A stretch of 64,000 nucleotides of DNA, taken from Xenorhabdus stockiae (lineage in GTDB: Bacteria; Pseudomonadota; Gammaproteobacteria; Enterobacterales; Enterobacteriaceae). Each line of letters starts with the position of its first letter. Within the stretch, counting starts at the first letter, position 1. This document shows, one piece after another, positions 28,165 to 38,746 of this stretch. Under the pieces are notes generated by a model. The model ran no database searches and had not been told where the DNA came from. It saw only the letters and a list, made by a program, of their open reading frames with translations. The translations under genes and the position numbers were made by a program. The DNA lies in the NCBI RefSeq assembly GCF_002632825.1, contig NZ_NJAJ01000020.1, positions 30,715 through 94,714 of the forward strand, in the 5' to 3' direction.

Positions 28165-28274
28165 GCCGGATTTATCTTCAGGTTAATTTCGTGTAATGGA
28201 TAATATGCAGATAAAAAACTAATTATTAAATAATATAAAAACATTTAATAACAAGTGTATAAATAAACTGTTAA

Positions 28275-31200
28275 CTAAAGGTAAAGATTATAAAAATCAG
28301 CAAAAATCTTTGTATTATCCATATAAATAACACTTGCCGTCTCTCTTATATTTTGTTCATTATTAGGGAATCTTAATACCATTTCAGCGACAAGCCAATC
28401 TTTAAATGTCCCACTATAATGACTTGCAGACCAATACATCCTTATTGAATTCATGATGTTTGCATCAAACGGAATTCTATTTAATATTTGGTGATCAATT
28501 ATAGCTCGTATATTATTAGTATTTGAAGCATGAGTAACTAATGTTGCATCATTAATAAATGGCAAATATAATTTTTCGTAAATGTTTCTTGTGATATTTA
28601 CATGATGACTACCACCCATAATACGATCTAACCCCGACGCATCCGTTTTTAATTTCCATACATTACTTCCAGATGGAGATTCATCAACCCCTAGTTTTAA
28701 AAGTGTCTTGTAACTTGCCCCATACTCACTTTCTGGAATTAGATGTCGAGTGGTATTCCAATCAATCTGAATAGTATTCATTTGATTATCAATAAGTTCA
28801 GAACCACCTAAGTTCATCAATTTCCTAAAATTACGAGTATACTCGGTTTCAGTTGTTGTCACTGCGTAGTGGCTACTGCTTCCTGCCTGAGCCGCGCCTC
28901 TGCCACTCAGCCCATGTGCAAAACTGTCGGACAGCTGCTCACCCACCTGCCGCATCCCGCGAGTCAGCCCGCCCAGCAATCCACTGCCCAGACTCAATGC
29001 CCCCAGCCCGAGCGAGGCCCAACCCAGTATGGCGGAGGCCTGCGGGTTACTCTCTTCGGTGGCCACACTGGCAATGCTGGTCGCATCTCCCAAAAAGCCG
29101 ATACCTGCTATAATCGCACCGTCTATACTCAACGAGGCACCGCCGGTCGGAATGGCCATGGCCAGCCCCGCTAACAGGCCAACCGTACCAAGTACGATGC
29201 CGAAAATACTGCCCCAGCTCATATGTCCGCTCGGATCGCTGTGGTTGACCGGATCACCCAAACAGTAAGCATACGGATTGAGGCCTCCAGCCCCGAATGG
29301 ACTTAAGCTGTCCGGTGCGGTAAACCGCATCAGCACCGGGCTATAGGTGCGGTAGCCATTGCCCAGATGATAACCCCCTCCTGTCGGGTCGGCACGTTCT
29401 CCGGTATAACCGGGCAGTACCATGTTCTGCTCATCGGCTGCCTGCTGGCCATAGGGGGTGTAACGATAACGGGTCGGTGTGCCGCTGCCCGGTTGGTCTA
29501 TCAGCAGACTGCCCTGCCCATCGGTGCCCAGTAAATGGGTCTTATCACCGGCGATTACTGCGGCCGGTGTGCCGTTCGCATGCACCAGACGGGTTGCCGT
29601 GCCGCTTTCACGCTGCACTTCTGCGACGCGAGCATTGCCCTGATAGTACAGCTCCTGTGTCCCGGTATTGTCCAGCCGGTGTAGAACCAGTCGGTTTGCG
29701 GCATCATACCCGTACGTGCTGATTTTCTCTTTCAGCGTCACTGAGATCAGCCGCCCCAGCGCATCGTAGGTCAGCTGGTTCCCGCTCTCATCCTGAATCA
29801 ACCGGCCGCCTGCATCGTAGGTTAGCGTAATTTTCGCCGGGTAGGCCGGGTGCGTATGGGTAATGCGGTATAACTGGCAGGGATCGGACGGACTGTAGGT
29901 AAAGGTGGCGGTGTCGCAGCTATTGTCCGCCAATGTAGTCACACAGGTCAGCATATTGCCCAACCGGTCATAGGTAAACTGCTGGCGGCGCAGGCTCATG
30001 CCATACGCATCCTGAGGGCATTCCGTGCCCGAACACTGGTAATCTGTCAGCCAGCGGCGGGCGACATCATAGGTATAACTTTCCTGACGCAACAACCCGG
30101 CCTGCTGTGAACGGGTTTCCCGGCTGGCGAGCTGACCGAGCACCGTATAGGTCTGCGTCAGGGTCAGTACGTCCGTTCCACTGTCAATCCGGCGTTCCGT
30201 TTCCCGGCCGAGGTCATCCCAGGTCAGTGTGGTGGTCAGTGATTGCGACTGGGCGTTATCATGCACCGTCCAGCAGTTTAACCGGCTGGCAGCATCATAG
30301 GACATCGTCACGTTTATCGCGCTGTCTGTTATCATTACAGGACGCCCCTGTGTATCAAAATACCGCTGGCGGCGGGTGCCAGTCACATCCTGACAGGCCG
30401 TCAGCTGGCCGCCCGGGGAATACGTGTATTGAGTATGCCTGGCCACACCGGTATCGTTAAACGTGGTCGTTTCCTGCCGCAATAAGCCGGCGGGGGTATA
30501 CTCGCACTGCTGTGATACCTGTTTTTCTGCCACCGCGTTTATCATCGCGCCGGTTTTGGCGTCATAGCTAAAGGTCTGGGTGATCCCCGCGGTGGTTCGC
30601 TGAAGCAAGGCATTTCCCAGACGGGGTTCATACTGTTGGTGAACCGTCTGTTTGAGCGGGTCAGTGACTATCTCAGGTGCCGGATTACTGCAGGTATAGG
30701 TTGCCTCATGTGTCCGACCGCCTACCGTGACCGAGATGACCCGATGCAGGCTGTCGAACACCCGCTGACCCAGCACTTTCCCGTCCGCCACAATTTGCGT
30801 CACTAAATTATCCGCACTGAACGACGCATACCTTTTCTGCACCACGGTACCATCGCTGTACGTTATCGTCGCAACGCGATGAAAAGCGTCATAGGTGTAT
30901 TGCGTTTTCTGTGCCAGTGCATCCACCGTGGCCCGCAACCGCCCCAGCCCGTCATACTCGTTCTGTTGCTGGCTGACGAATTGGCCCTGGCTGTCATACA
31001 GCGTTACCGTCAGAGGCTGATGTCGCAGATTGTAGGCCGTTTCCGTATAACCGAATGTCAGGCCATCCACCTCAGTAGTGCAGCGGGTGATCTGGGTCAC
31101 CGGATTAAACACCTGCCGGCTACGCTGGCCTGTATCCGAGGTAATCAGGCTGGGTTGTCCCCAGTCATCGTAGGTGATCTGCTGGTTAAGGGAGATCGAG

Positions 31201-33374
31201 CACGTCTTCACGGTATCGGGCTGCGCAGGATCGGGGCCGGTCGGTAGTGTGTCATGGTGAGACTGCGTCACCACCCGCCCCCAGCTATCCCGCCCGTTCT
31301 TTGAGAGGAGGTGCCAGTCTGTAGTCGCTTGTTCTTTCGCCAGAATGTCCAGTTTTTTCGCCAGAATATCCAGTTGATAAACCTGCCCGCGCCCATCAGC
31401 CTGGCAACGGGCCTGATTTCCCCAGACATCGGTCTGCGTTGTGGTGACGACACCCGGCGCTTCAAGGGAATATGTGTACCCCTTCTCACGGGCATAATTG
31501 GTGTTGGCATTATCCTTCTGCGTCAATAAACGGCCCAGCGCATCATAGAGGTAGTGTGTCGTGCAGCCCTGCGGATTTTGTTGATAGCCGATTTTACCGC
31601 TGAGACAGGATTTTTCCTGTATGCTACTGAGCGTGAATCCGTCATGCCCGCACCATTGTGTGGTACACCGGAGCTGACCCGCGTTCAGGACATAGACGAA
31701 AGTTTTTTGACTGTTCCACGGGGAGCGGGGCTGCGCGGAAGCGGGATCCTGCAGGCTATACACGGTTTCTACCACCGAGTCCACTCGCCCATGATGCGGA
31801 CCCTCCGGCTCATCCCGGTACTCGGTCTGGCGGATATGCAGCAAGATCTTATCGCTGTATACTTCCTGACGGGTACACACCACCGCATGATCTGTCAGGC
31901 TATCTGGGCGTGTGGGCAGGGAAGCATAGCGGTAGATCTCCTGATGGACGGGCACATCGTCATAGCCGGTGACCGGCGGGGGAATGATTTTTTTCGATTT
32001 TACGTAACGCACAAACCCGTGCGGATCTGCCGGGCAGTATACCGTGTTATCCTTGGTGGATGTTTCGCCTTCAGCCGGGTAGTACACCCATTCGGTTCGG
32101 GTACCGTCCGGAGCAATCTGTAAGGTGGGGTTGCCTGCTGTATCAAATTCTGTCTGCGTGGTTTCCTCCCTCGTCAGCGGGGCATCGTCCGGTTGATCCG
32201 CCTGAGCGATAAACCGGATGGTAGCGGATTTTGGCAACTGAAATTGCGGGGGCTGCTGAGCAAATTCCAGCCCGATTTGAGCATAATAGTGCGTTTCATG
32301 CTGGCGCTGGCAACTGTTTTGCTGCACGTTTTCAGTAATCAGCAGGTGGTAGCTATTGTAACGCCGGAGAATGTGGCGCTGTTCGCTGCCGTTGTTCCAG
32401 TGCTCGGTGGAGCCGTAGAGGTAATAGGTCATCTTGCCGTAGAGGAGGTAATCTTCGTCCTCATTCCAGCTCTCCTTATTTTCGTAACCCAGAAAATTAG
32501 GTTCGGTATATTCATAGTGCCTGATGACATCAGGGGAATTTTTTGTCTGTTGTGTGTATTGGGTTACATAGGGTAAAGGTGGCAGGCCGGCCTCGTCGGG
32601 AAACTGGTGACCATCCGGGTCGTAATCGACAAATTCAACGAATCCCGTCGGCGAAGTAATCCGGGTCAGAAAACCGCAGTCTGATTCATATTCCAATCCC
32701 CAGCTTAATGTCTGCTGATCGACATTATTGCGAATTTGAACGACCCGATCATTCTCAAAGATGAGGCGGATGGTATACGATTCCGTTGATCCGGGCCAGA
32801 CTGTCATGTCGGTATAAATACCGGTTTGATAATCGATGTTGAATAGCGTCTGATTATCATCTGATATCGCCGCAAGGCGGGGGAGGCCGACTATCTCGTA
32901 ATTCCACGCTAGTTTCAGGGAGTGCCCCAACGGGTTGATAATGCGCATTGGTATTTTAAGATTATAGGCATTCAAGGGACCACTGAGGATTTCCATCAGC
33001 CCCGATTTATGGATAACCCGGTAAACATCCTTCGTGACATCCTTTTCAAACCGCACTACATCCTGTTTATACTGCTTTAAAGAAACCGAATCATCCGTTT
33101 CATAGACTTTATACCTTTCGCCGGTAGAGAGCATCAACAGCTGCTTTTCACTATCATAGTGTGTCAGCCCGAGCGAAAAACCCACACCAAACCCGATATT
33201 CATCGGGTTCAGCGGACTGTAGGACAGCGCCAGCGTCAGCTCCGGCCCCAGTAGGGTATTTCCAATCAGATGTGCCAGCGGCATCGTACAATTAAATAAC
33301 CCGGTGCGCGGATCTACACTGCCTGTGGTGGAACTCTGGAAATTTGTCGCCTGAGAGAAAAAATTATTGCTCAT
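28275..33374 (-). CDS. large TccC-like RHS/YD-repeat protein with unknown C-terminal domain
   Basis: About 1699 residues; start at 33374 (MSNNFFSQATNF) behind AGGTGA. Residues about 1-350 form an RHS-associated N-terminal domain (VDPRTGLFNCTMPLAH), about 400-1330 carry many YD repeats (YDALGRLL, YDGLGRLR, YDAANRL) and the core ends near 1380 with YHLGNGYRTYSPVLMRF, LSPFGAGGLNPYAYC and DPSGH, all close to TccC insecticidal toxin subunits. Two hydrophobic stretches follow (about 1382-1440), then an AT-rich 195-residue tail (from about 28860 down) that I do not recognise. The TccC core is expected to self-cleave and encapsulate that tail. Much longer than TccC (about 950), so it is a stand-alone relative rather than TccC itself. 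Confidence 0.85.
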   Translation of the reverse strand: MSNNFFSQATNFQSSTTGSVDPRTGLFNCTMPLAHLIGNTLLGPELTLALSYSPLNPMNIGFGVGFSLGLTHYDSEKQLLMLSTGERYKVYETDDSVSLKQYKQDVVRFEKDVTKDVYRVIHKSGLMEILSGPLNAYNLKIPMRIINPLGHSLKLAWNYEIVGLPRLAAISDDNQTLFNIDYQTGIYTDMTVWPGSTESYTIRLIFENDRVVQIRNNVDQQTLSWGLEYESDCGFLTRITSPTGFVEFVDYDPDGHQFPDEAGLPPLPYVTQYTQQTKNSPDVIRHYEYTEPNFLGYENKESWNEDEDYLLYGKMTYYLYGSTEHWNNGSEQRHILRRYNSYHLLITENVQQNSCQRQHETHYYAQIGLEFAQQPPQFQLPKSATIRFIAQADQPDDAPLTREETTQTEFDTAGNPTLQIAPDGTRTEWVYYPAEGETSTKDNTVYCPADPHGFVRYVKSKKIIPPPVTGYDDVPVHQEIYRYASLPTRPDSLTDHAVVCTRQEVYSDKILLHIRQTEYRDEPEGPHHGRVDSVVETVYSLQDPASAQPRSPWNSQKTFVYVLNAGQLRCTTQWCGHDGFTLSSIQEKSCLSGKIGYQQNPQGCTTHYLYDALGRLLTQKDNANTNYAREKGYTYSLEAPGVVTTTQTDVWGNQARCQADGRGQVYQLDILAKKLDILAKEQATTDWHLLSKNGRDSWGRVVTQSHHDTLPTGPDPAQPDTVKTCSISLNQQITYDDWGQPSLITSDTGQRSRQVFNPVTQITRCTTEVDGLTFGYTETAYNLRHQPLTVTLYDSQGQFVSQQQNEYDGLGRLRATVDALAQKTQYTYDAFHRVATITYSDGTVVQKRYASFSADNLVTQIVADGKVLGQRVFDSLHRVISVTVGGRTHEATYTCSNPAPEIVTDPLKQTVHQQYEPRLGNALLQRTTAGITQTFSYDAKTGAMINAVAEKQVSQQCEYTPAGLLRQETTTFNDTGVARHTQYTYSPGGQLTACQDVTGTRRQRYFDTQGRPVMITDSAINVTMSYDAASRLNCWTVHDNAQSQSLTTTLTWDDLGRETERRIDSGTDVLTLTQTYTVLGQLASRETRSQQAGLLRQESYTYDVARRWLTDYQCSGTECPQDAYGMSLRRQQFTYDRLGNMLTCVTTLADNSCDTATFTYSPSDPCQLYRITHTHPAYPAKITLTYDAGGRLIQDESGNQLTYDALGRLISVTLKEKISTYGYDAANRLVLHRLDNTGTQELYYQGNARVAEVQRESGTATRLVHANGTPAAVIAGDKTHLLGTDGQGSLLIDQPGSGTPTRYRYTPYGQQAADEQNMVLPGYTGERADPTGGGYHLGNGYRTYSPVLMRFTAPDSLSPFGAGGLNPYAYCLGDPVNHSDPSGHMSWGSIFGIVLGTVGLLAGLAMAIPTGGASLSIDGAIIAGIGFLGDATSIASVATEESNPQASAILGWASLGLGALSLGSGLLGGLTRGMRQVGEQLSDSFAHGLSGRGAAQAGSSSHYAVTTTETEYTRNFRKLMNLGGSELIDNQMNTIQIDWNTTRHLIPESEYGASYKTLLKLGVDESPSGSNVWKLKTDASGLDRIMGGSHHVNITRNIYEKLYLPFINDATLVTHASNTNNIRAIIDHQILNRIPFDANIMNSIRMYWSASHYSGTFKDWLVAEMVLRFPNNEQNIRETASVIYMDNTKIFADFYNLYL

Positions 33375-33383
33375 AGTTATCAC

Positions 33384-33428
33384 CTATTTTTGAGGAAAGG
33401 ATATGATGGAAGCCGGAAATTTCTGCAT
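33384..33428 (-). other. possible 14-codon leader ORF before the RHS gene
   Basis: ATG at 33428 follows a strong GGAGGG ribosome site at a 9-base spacing, and the frame stops at a TAG that directly precedes the GTGATAACTATG start region of the RHS gene. It could deliver ribosomes to the RHS start. It may equally be chance within the remains of the upstream gene. Confidence 0.25.
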
Positions 33429-33432
33429 CCGT

Positions 33433-34050
33433 TTAGCCCTCCTGTAGATAAAATTCACTCGCATTATTTACATCCACAACCACTTTTAGCCAGACTGATT
33501 CATTGCCGTAAATATCGTGAAATTTGAATTGTGGAATTTGATCAGATTCATTATCCTAAAAATTAACCGCTGGACTTTCGAAAAAAAGTAGGCTCACGCT
33601 AATAGCATCGGTGCGTGGTGTCGTAAATATATTTTCTTGTGGAGTAGCTTCCCTTTTAATACTGGATCGGTTCTTCTCATCATATATTTTTTTATTGTAT
33701 AATCAGCACTAGCGATTCTCTGCGTGCTATATTTACCCCAAAGAAACCAAAGGTAAAGGTCTCCTTCTTGTGTGCAATGGGTAAATCTTTGGTAATTAAC
33801 TTGATTAGGATTTTTATCGTTTGTTGTATATTTAACCTTTACATCATATACAGAAAACCCTATGTTGCTATTAGGGAATATATAGAAATTGTCTTGATGC
33901 CATTCATGATATTTATAATCAACATCTTCATGAGATCCGAATATAGTATGGGCAGCGCTTGATTCTTTTATGAATAGCATATTCTCTGAATGATAAAGAA
34001 TAGGTTTATTACCTTTTAATGAAATAGGTGTGTTTTTTTTGATATTTCAT
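33433..34050 (-). pseudogene. decayed gene upstream of the RHS gene
   Basis: The intact piece is a 128-codon frame (33594-33980). Coding-like sequence continues past both of its ends in shifted frames. At the 5' side an ATG at 34050 leads into a run of eight A (34033-34040); with seven A the frame joins the long piece. At the 3' side an AT-repeat slip near 33625 opens a frame (TTPRTDAISVSLLFFESPAV) that meets a TAG and then continues as a convincing 39-codon stretch ending VNNASEFYLQEG. The reconstructed product is about 200 residues with no family that I recognise. Confidence 0.45.
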
Positions 34051-34453
34051 GGTAATTAATCATGTCTAGAATATTAATAATCAGCATGGCATTCTCAGTA
34101 AATATATATTAATGTTAGTTTCAATATTTAAATTACGCCAGAAAAAATAATAAAATAATTACCGTATTAATTAAATGATTTAATGTCTGTTTTTTAAATT
34201 AAAGTATAAGTAATAACGTGTTATTATTTATGGATTTATTATGTATAAATAAATTTAATAATATTAATGTATAAAAAGTGATTTTTTAGATTTCTCAGGA
34301 AATAGTGATAGTTTTGAGGAGATATAACAGATAATAGAGGGAATTTGAGTTCAGGAATGCGATGGTGAAATAGAATTAAGAAACTGGATATGTTAATAAG
34401 ATAGGGAGGGGAAAATAAGAGTAACAAGAGGAAAATCATATAAATAGTAACAG
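34051..34453. other. AT-rich gene-free stretch
   Basis: About 400 bases of extreme AT content between the decayed gene and the tRNA-Leu pair. Only short low-complexity frames are present. I see no site or repeat that I can support. Confidence 0.5.
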
Positions 34454-34540
34454 TGGTGCGAAGGGGGGGACTTGAACCCCCACGTCCGTTAGGACACTAA
34501 CACCTGAAGCTAGCGCGTCTACCAATTCCGCCACCCTCGC
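34454..34540 (-). tRNA. leuP: tRNA-Leu (CAG), distal copy
   Basis: An 87-nt class II tRNA with encoded CCA on the minus strand. Acceptor GCGAGGG/CCTTCGC, anticodon loop TTCAGGT (CAG) between CTAGC and GTTAG, long variable arm with GTCC/GGAC. It differs from the other copy at one base of the variable arm. Position next to rsmC matches the E. coli leuQPV neighbourhood, so the symbol is by position. Confidence 0.93.
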
Positions 34541-34585
34541 AGGTACTGCTATTTATCTGATTTGTTTAATGATAACTATCTGATT

Positions 34586-34672
34586 TGGTGCGAAGGGGGG
34601 GACTTGAACCCCCACGTCCGTTAGAACACTAACACCTGAAGCTAGCGCGTCTACCAATTCCGCCACCCTCGC
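34586..34672 (-). tRNA. leuV: tRNA-Leu (CAG), promoter-proximal copy
   Basis: Same structure as the distal copy, 87 nt including CCA, 45 bases upstream of it on the same transcript. One base differs in the variable arm (GTTC for GTCC), which weakens one pair there. Confidence 0.93.
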
Positions 34673-34712
34673 AAATTCAGATACCATCTTTAAACAGATA
34701 GCATGGGGGCGC

Positions 34713-34740
34713 ATTCTAGAGATTTTACGGCTGACGTCAA
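34713..34740 (-). promoter_or_regulatory. stable-RNA promoter of the tRNA-Leu operon
   Basis: On the minus strand TTGACG, 16 bases, TAGAAT, followed by the GC-rich discriminator GCGCCCCC typical of stringently controlled stable RNA promoters. Confidence 0.8.
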
Positions 34741-34833
34741 TCATTATTTATCGCAAGAAAGCATGACTGATGTAAAAATCGACATGTTGCTATTGCCCTT
34801 CCGGGGAGATGGGCAATAGCGGTCTTTTGTTTG

Positions 34834-35847
34834 TTACTTCTTGGTGGCTTGGTAAATCTTGAATTTACCTGTCTGGGCAAGAACTTCGTGACTGCCGAAA
34901 GCGCTATCCAGTAAATCAGCATAAGGCAAAAACGAGTTTGCTACGATGCGGAATTTACCACCGGATTTCAGATAATTTGGTGCCATACGTATCATGTCAT
35001 CAGCGGCTGCCATACTGGTTTTCAGACCATCATGGAATGGCGGATTAGAGACTATCCAGTTGAATTTCTCTTCAATAGCAGAATAGACGTTGCTGGTGAT
35101 AACATTTCCTTCCAGTTTATTGGCTTTCAATGTTGCTTTACTGGATGTTATGGCGGCTGCATTGACATCGCTGAGAGTCAGTGACAAATCGGGATTATTT
35201 TTACCCAACACTGCGGCCAGTACACCAGAGCCACAGGCAATATCCAGCAAGTTGCCGGAAATCGGTTTATCAAAAGTGGAAAGCAGAAGACGACTGCCGA
35301 CATCCAGATCATCCTGACTGAATACGCCGGGCAGTGTATTGACGATGGTATCCCCAACCTGATAGCTATGCCACCAGTTGTTCTGATCAAACTGAACCTG
35401 TTGTTCAAGCTGACCATAAAAAAGGCTGCAACGGCGGGCAGTATCGACTTTGCGGAAAGTAACAATACCTTCCATCAACTTATCAACGCTACGCACACCA
35501 CTGCGGTTTTCGCCGACAATAAAAATGTTTGTTCCGACAGGCAGGATGGAAAACAGGCTGCGGAGTTGGAAACGGGCTTCCTGCTTGCTTTTTGGCCAGT
35601 AATAAATCAGCGTATCGCAATCTTTGACAAACGCTTTGTCAGCCGTAAGGCCAAACTGAGCATTATCACCTAATGTACGGATCAGGGATTGCCAGTGATG
35701 ATATTGACTAGTGTGTACCCGCACACTTGCGGCTTCGATTTCCGTTGCCAGTGTATCCTGAAGATCGCCTGCGAAGAGCAGATGATGGGAGTGGAATTGC
35801 TCTTGATGGCGCAGGATAACTTCACTGGCCGGTGTTAATGCTGACAT
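34834..35847 (-). CDS. rsmC: 16S rRNA m2G1207 methyltransferase RsmC
   Basis: A 337-residue enzyme that methylates G1207 of 16S rRNA in the 30S subunit. It has the two-domain RsmC layout: an inactive N-terminal MTase-like half beginning [12 protein letters not shown], and a C-terminal half with the SAM motif [15 protein letters not shown] and the catalytic SNPPFHDG. It is divergent from holD, as in E. coli. Confidence 0.95.
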   Translation of the reverse strand: MSALTPASEVILRHQEQFHSHHLLFAGDLQDTLATEIEAASVRVHTSQYHHWQSLIRTLGDNAQFGLTADKAFVKDCDTLIYYWPKSKQEARFQLRSLFSILPVGTNIFIVGENRSGVRSVDKLMEGIVTFRKVDTARRCSLFYGQLEQQVQFDQNNWWHSYQVGDTIVNTLPGVFSQDDLDVGSRLLLSTFDKPISGNLLDIACGSGVLAAVLGKNNPDLSLTLSDVNAAAITSSKATLKANKLEGNVITSNVYSAIEEKFNWIVSNPPFHDGLKTSMAAADDMIRMAPNYLKSGGKFRIVANSFLPYADLLDSAFGSHEVLAQTGKFKIYQATKK

Positions 35848-36045
35848 CTATGTATAGCTCCTTATAAGTCTTTATCCGGTCATAATTATCTTTGGGCAAA
35901 GCTGGGATGCCATGTTGTTGGCGCAGAGATAAGCCCTCTGATACTATACCGCTCATCTTTCAGGTGACAGTTTTACTGCTGATAGCCTGAAATCTACTGG
36001 GTATATATTACCTGTTATTTTTTATGGCAGATGGAATAAAACACG

Positions 36046-36456
36046 ATGACGAAGCGTGACAGATCACTAACCCGGTTGGGTATCACCCAATGGGTTCTGC
36101 GTAACCCTGCGGCCCTGCGGGGTGAATTATCTGTCCTCATCCCTGACTCAACTCGTCTGTTGATCATTACTCATGATCACATTGACTTAAGCCATTCATT
36201 ACTTGCTGATATTTTCACAGCCATGGGGATTGATGCCTCATTAGTTTATTGCATCACAACAAAAGATGTTGAGCTGCTTTCAGAATCAATCCGCTGCCCA
36301 TGCTGGCTGCTGGGGGTTGATATTACCTTATCAATACAAGGGATTTCTTTGAGAAGCCCGGCATTAAATGACTTATCCCTTGATGGGGATGCAAAACGTT
36401 CTCTTTGGCAACAAATTTACCATTATGAAGAATATTTCTCTATTAACTCCCGCTGA
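36046..36456 (+). CDS. holD: DNA polymerase III psi subunit
   Basis: A 136-residue clamp-loader accessory protein that links chi (HolC) to gamma/tau. The N-terminal RLGITQWVLRNPAALRGE matches the conserved peptide that contacts the clamp loader. The gene overlaps rimI by 32 bases in another frame, as in other enterobacteria. Confidence 0.93.
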   Translation: MTKRDRSLTRLGITQWVLRNPAALRGELSVLIPDSTRLLIITHDHIDLSHSLLADIFTAMGIDASLVYCITTKDVELLSESIRCPCWLLGVDITLSIQGISLRSPALNDLSLDGDAKRSLWQQIYHYEEYFSINSR

Positions 36457-36871
36457 TCTTCCCGCGGCCTTCCAGATAGAACAGGCCAGCCACCCCTTTC
36501 CGTGGAGTGAGACAACATTCTACTCTAACCAGGGAGAGCGTTATCTCAATTATAAGATCGAGCTTAATAACCAGATAATTGGTTTTGCAATAACCCAGTA
36601 TATTTTGGATGAGGCAACGCTATTTAATATCGCTATCCATCCGGAATATCAATCACAAGGGCATGGAAGAACGCTATTAAATTATCTGATTGACACATTA
36701 CCTGAAAAGCAGATAAATACGTTATGGCTTGAAGTCCGGTGTTCCAACCAGTCTGCGATTGGATTATATGAAGATCTGGGCTTCAATGAAGTTTCCATCC
36801 GCAAAAATTATTACCCGACCGCGACAGGTAAGGAAGATGCCATTATTATGGCGTTACCGCTGTTTGGGTGA
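36425..36871 (+). CDS. rimI: ribosomal protein S18-alanine N-acetyltransferase RimI
   Basis: A 148-residue GNAT acetyltransferase; start at 36425 gives exactly the length of E. coli RimI. HPFPWSE, the acetyl-CoA loop QSQGHGRTLL, and LWLEVRCSNQSAIGLYEDLGF with NYYPT are all conserved. Encoded across the end of holD. The E. coli neighbour yjjG is missing downstream. Confidence 0.96.
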   Translation: MKNISLLTPADLPAAFQIEQASHPFPWSETTFYSNQGERYLNYKIELNNQIIGFAITQYILDEATLFNIAIHPEYQSQGHGRTLLNYLIDTLPEKQINTLWLEVRCSNQSAIGLYEDLGFNEVSIRKNYYPTATGKEDAIIMALPLFG

Positions 36872-37115
36872 GTATGAGTGACGTACCCGTATTATGAACT
36901 TTTGCGATTCAGGAGAAAGGGAATGTAGATTGAATCTGATGAAGTCATGATGATTTTCTGCATCATCATCTTGCGTATCATTAGTTGTTTATGACGCCAA
37001 GTTCAGCGAAAATAAACGCTAATTCCAATTAACATACCGGATTGGATGGATTAAGGGTCTCTGATGGCGCCTCAATATGGTATCGATCCGCGTACAGAAT
37101 AGAAGATTTCAATAG

Positions 37116-38705
37116 ATGTCAAATTCTCCATTTCTGCAAGAAGTTGCGAAACGGCGCACATTTGCAATAATTTCGCATCCCGATGCGGGTAAAACGACGA
37201 TTACTGAAAAAGTCCTGTTATTCGGACAGGCAATTCAGAAAGCGGGGACGGTAAAAGGCCGGGGTTCCAATCAGCATGCTAAATCAGACTGGATGGAAAT
37301 GGAAAAACAACGTGGTATTTCCATTACCACCTCAGTGATGCAGTTTCCTTATGGTGATTGTCTGGTTAACCTGCTGGATACGCCGGGGCATGAAGACTTC
37401 TCTGAAGATACTTACCGTACTCTGACAGCGGTTGACTGCTGTCTGATGGTTATTGATGCGGCAAAAGGTGTTGAAGATCGTACCCGTAAGCTGATGGAAG
37501 TTACCCGCCTGCGTGACACGCCAATCCTGACATTCATGAATAAGCTCGACCGTGATATTCGTGATCCGATGGAGCTGATGGATGAAGTCGAAAATGAGCT
37601 GAAGATCGCTTGTTGTCCGATCACATGGCCTATCGGTTGTGGTAAGTCTTTCAAAGGGGTTTACCATCTCTATCAGGATGAAATTTATCTGTATCAATCC
37701 GGTCAGGGGCATACTATTCAGGAAGTCCGGGTTATTAAAGGCCTGGATAACCCTGAGCTGGATACTGCTGTCGGAGAAGAGCTGGCCGAACAGTTGCGTG
37801 AAGAGCTGGAGTTAGTCAAAGGCGCATCACATGAATTTGATCTGGATGCCTTTTTGCAGGGTGAACTGACGCCGGTATTCTTTGGTACTGCGTTAGGTAA
37901 CTTTGGTGTCGATCATATGCTGGATGGTCTGGTTAAGTGGGCACCAACGCCAATGCCGCGTCAGACTGATGCGCGTGAAGTAACAGCACAAGAAGAAAAA
38001 TTCTCCGGATTTGTGTTCAAAATTCAGGCCAATATGGACCCGAAACACCGTGACCGTGTGGCATTTTTGCGTATTGTTTCCGGTAAATATGAAAAAGGCA
38101 TGAAACTGCGTCAGGTTCGTATCAAAAAAGATGTGGTTATCTCAGATGCACTGACTTTCATGGCTGGTGATCGTTCTCATGTTGAAGATGCGTATCCGGG
38201 CGATATTATTGGTCTGCATAACCACGGTACTATCCAGATTGGTGATACTTTCACTCAGGGTGAAGAGCTGAAATTTACTGGTATTCCTAACTTTGCTCCT
38301 GAATTGTTCCGCCGCATTCGTCTGCGTGATCCTCTGAAACAGAAACAATTGCTGAAAGGTTTGGTTCAGTTGTCGGAAGAGGGAGCAGTACAGGTATTCC
38401 GCCCATTGACCAATAATGATTTGATTGTTGGTGCTGTGGGTGTGCTTCAGTTTGATGTAGTTGTTGCCCGGCTGAAGAGTGAATATAACGTCGAAGCACT
38501 CTATGAGCCTGTCAACGTTTCTACCGCTCGTTGGGTAGAATGTAGTGATGTCAAAAAGCTGGAAGAGTTCAAACGTAAGAATGAACAAAACCTGGCTTTT
38601 GATGGTGGTGATAACCTGAGCTACATTGCACCAACTATGGTTAATTTAAACCTGACCAGCGAACGTTATCCTGAGGTAGTTTTCCGTAAGACACGGGAAC
38701 ATTGA
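37116..38705 (+). CDS. prfC: peptide chain release factor 3
   Basis: A 529-residue translational GTPase that removes RF1/RF2 from the ribosome. G1 SHPDAGKTT, switch regions around [10 protein letters not shown]3 DTPGHEDF and G4 NKLDR are intact. It lacks a strong ribosome site; the start ATGTCAAATTC agrees with the enterobacterial MSNSPF. A terminator follows. Confidence 0.97.
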   Translation: MSNSPFLQEVAKRRTFAIISHPDAGKTTITEKVLLFGQAIQKAGTVKGRGSNQHAKSDWMEMEKQRGISITTSVMQFPYGDCLVNLLDTPGHEDFSEDTYRTLTAVDCCLMVIDAAKGVEDRTRKLMEVTRLRDTPILTFMNKLDRDIRDPMELMDEVENELKIACCPITWPIGCGKSFKGVYHLYQDEIYLYQSGQGHTIQEVRVIKGLDNPELDTAVGEELAEQLREELELVKGASHEFDLDAFLQGELTPVFFGTALGNFGVDHMLDGLVKWAPTPMPRQTDAREVTAQEEKFSGFVFKIQANMDPKHRDRVAFLRIVSGKYEKGMKLRQVRIKKDVVISDALTFMAGDRSHVEDAYPGDIIGLHNHGTIQIGDTFTQGEELKFTGIPNFAPELFRRIRLRDPLKQKQLLKGLVQLSEEGAVQVFRPLTNNDLIVGAVGVLQFDVVVARLKSEYNVEALYEPVNVSTARWVECSDVKKLEEFKRKNEQNLAFDGGDNLSYIAPTMVNLNLTSERYPEVVFRKTREH

Positions 38706-38715
38706 TATTTTTATG

Positions 38716-38746
38716 GGCCAACACCTCGTTGGCCTTTTTTATTTTT
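38716..38746 (+). terminator. terminator of prfC
   Basis: GGCCAAC/GTTGGCC with loop ACCTC, followed by TTTTTTATTTTT. Confidence 0.9.

Noticed and set aside
30879..32123. long plus-strand open frames opposite the RHS gene
   Set aside because: They arise from the GC-rich repetitive codons of the YD repeats. No homology or ribosome site supports them.
33594..33980. immunity gene for the RHS protein
   Set aside because: It lies upstream of the RHS gene, whereas immunity genes follow the toxin, and the frame appears to be part of a decayed larger gene.
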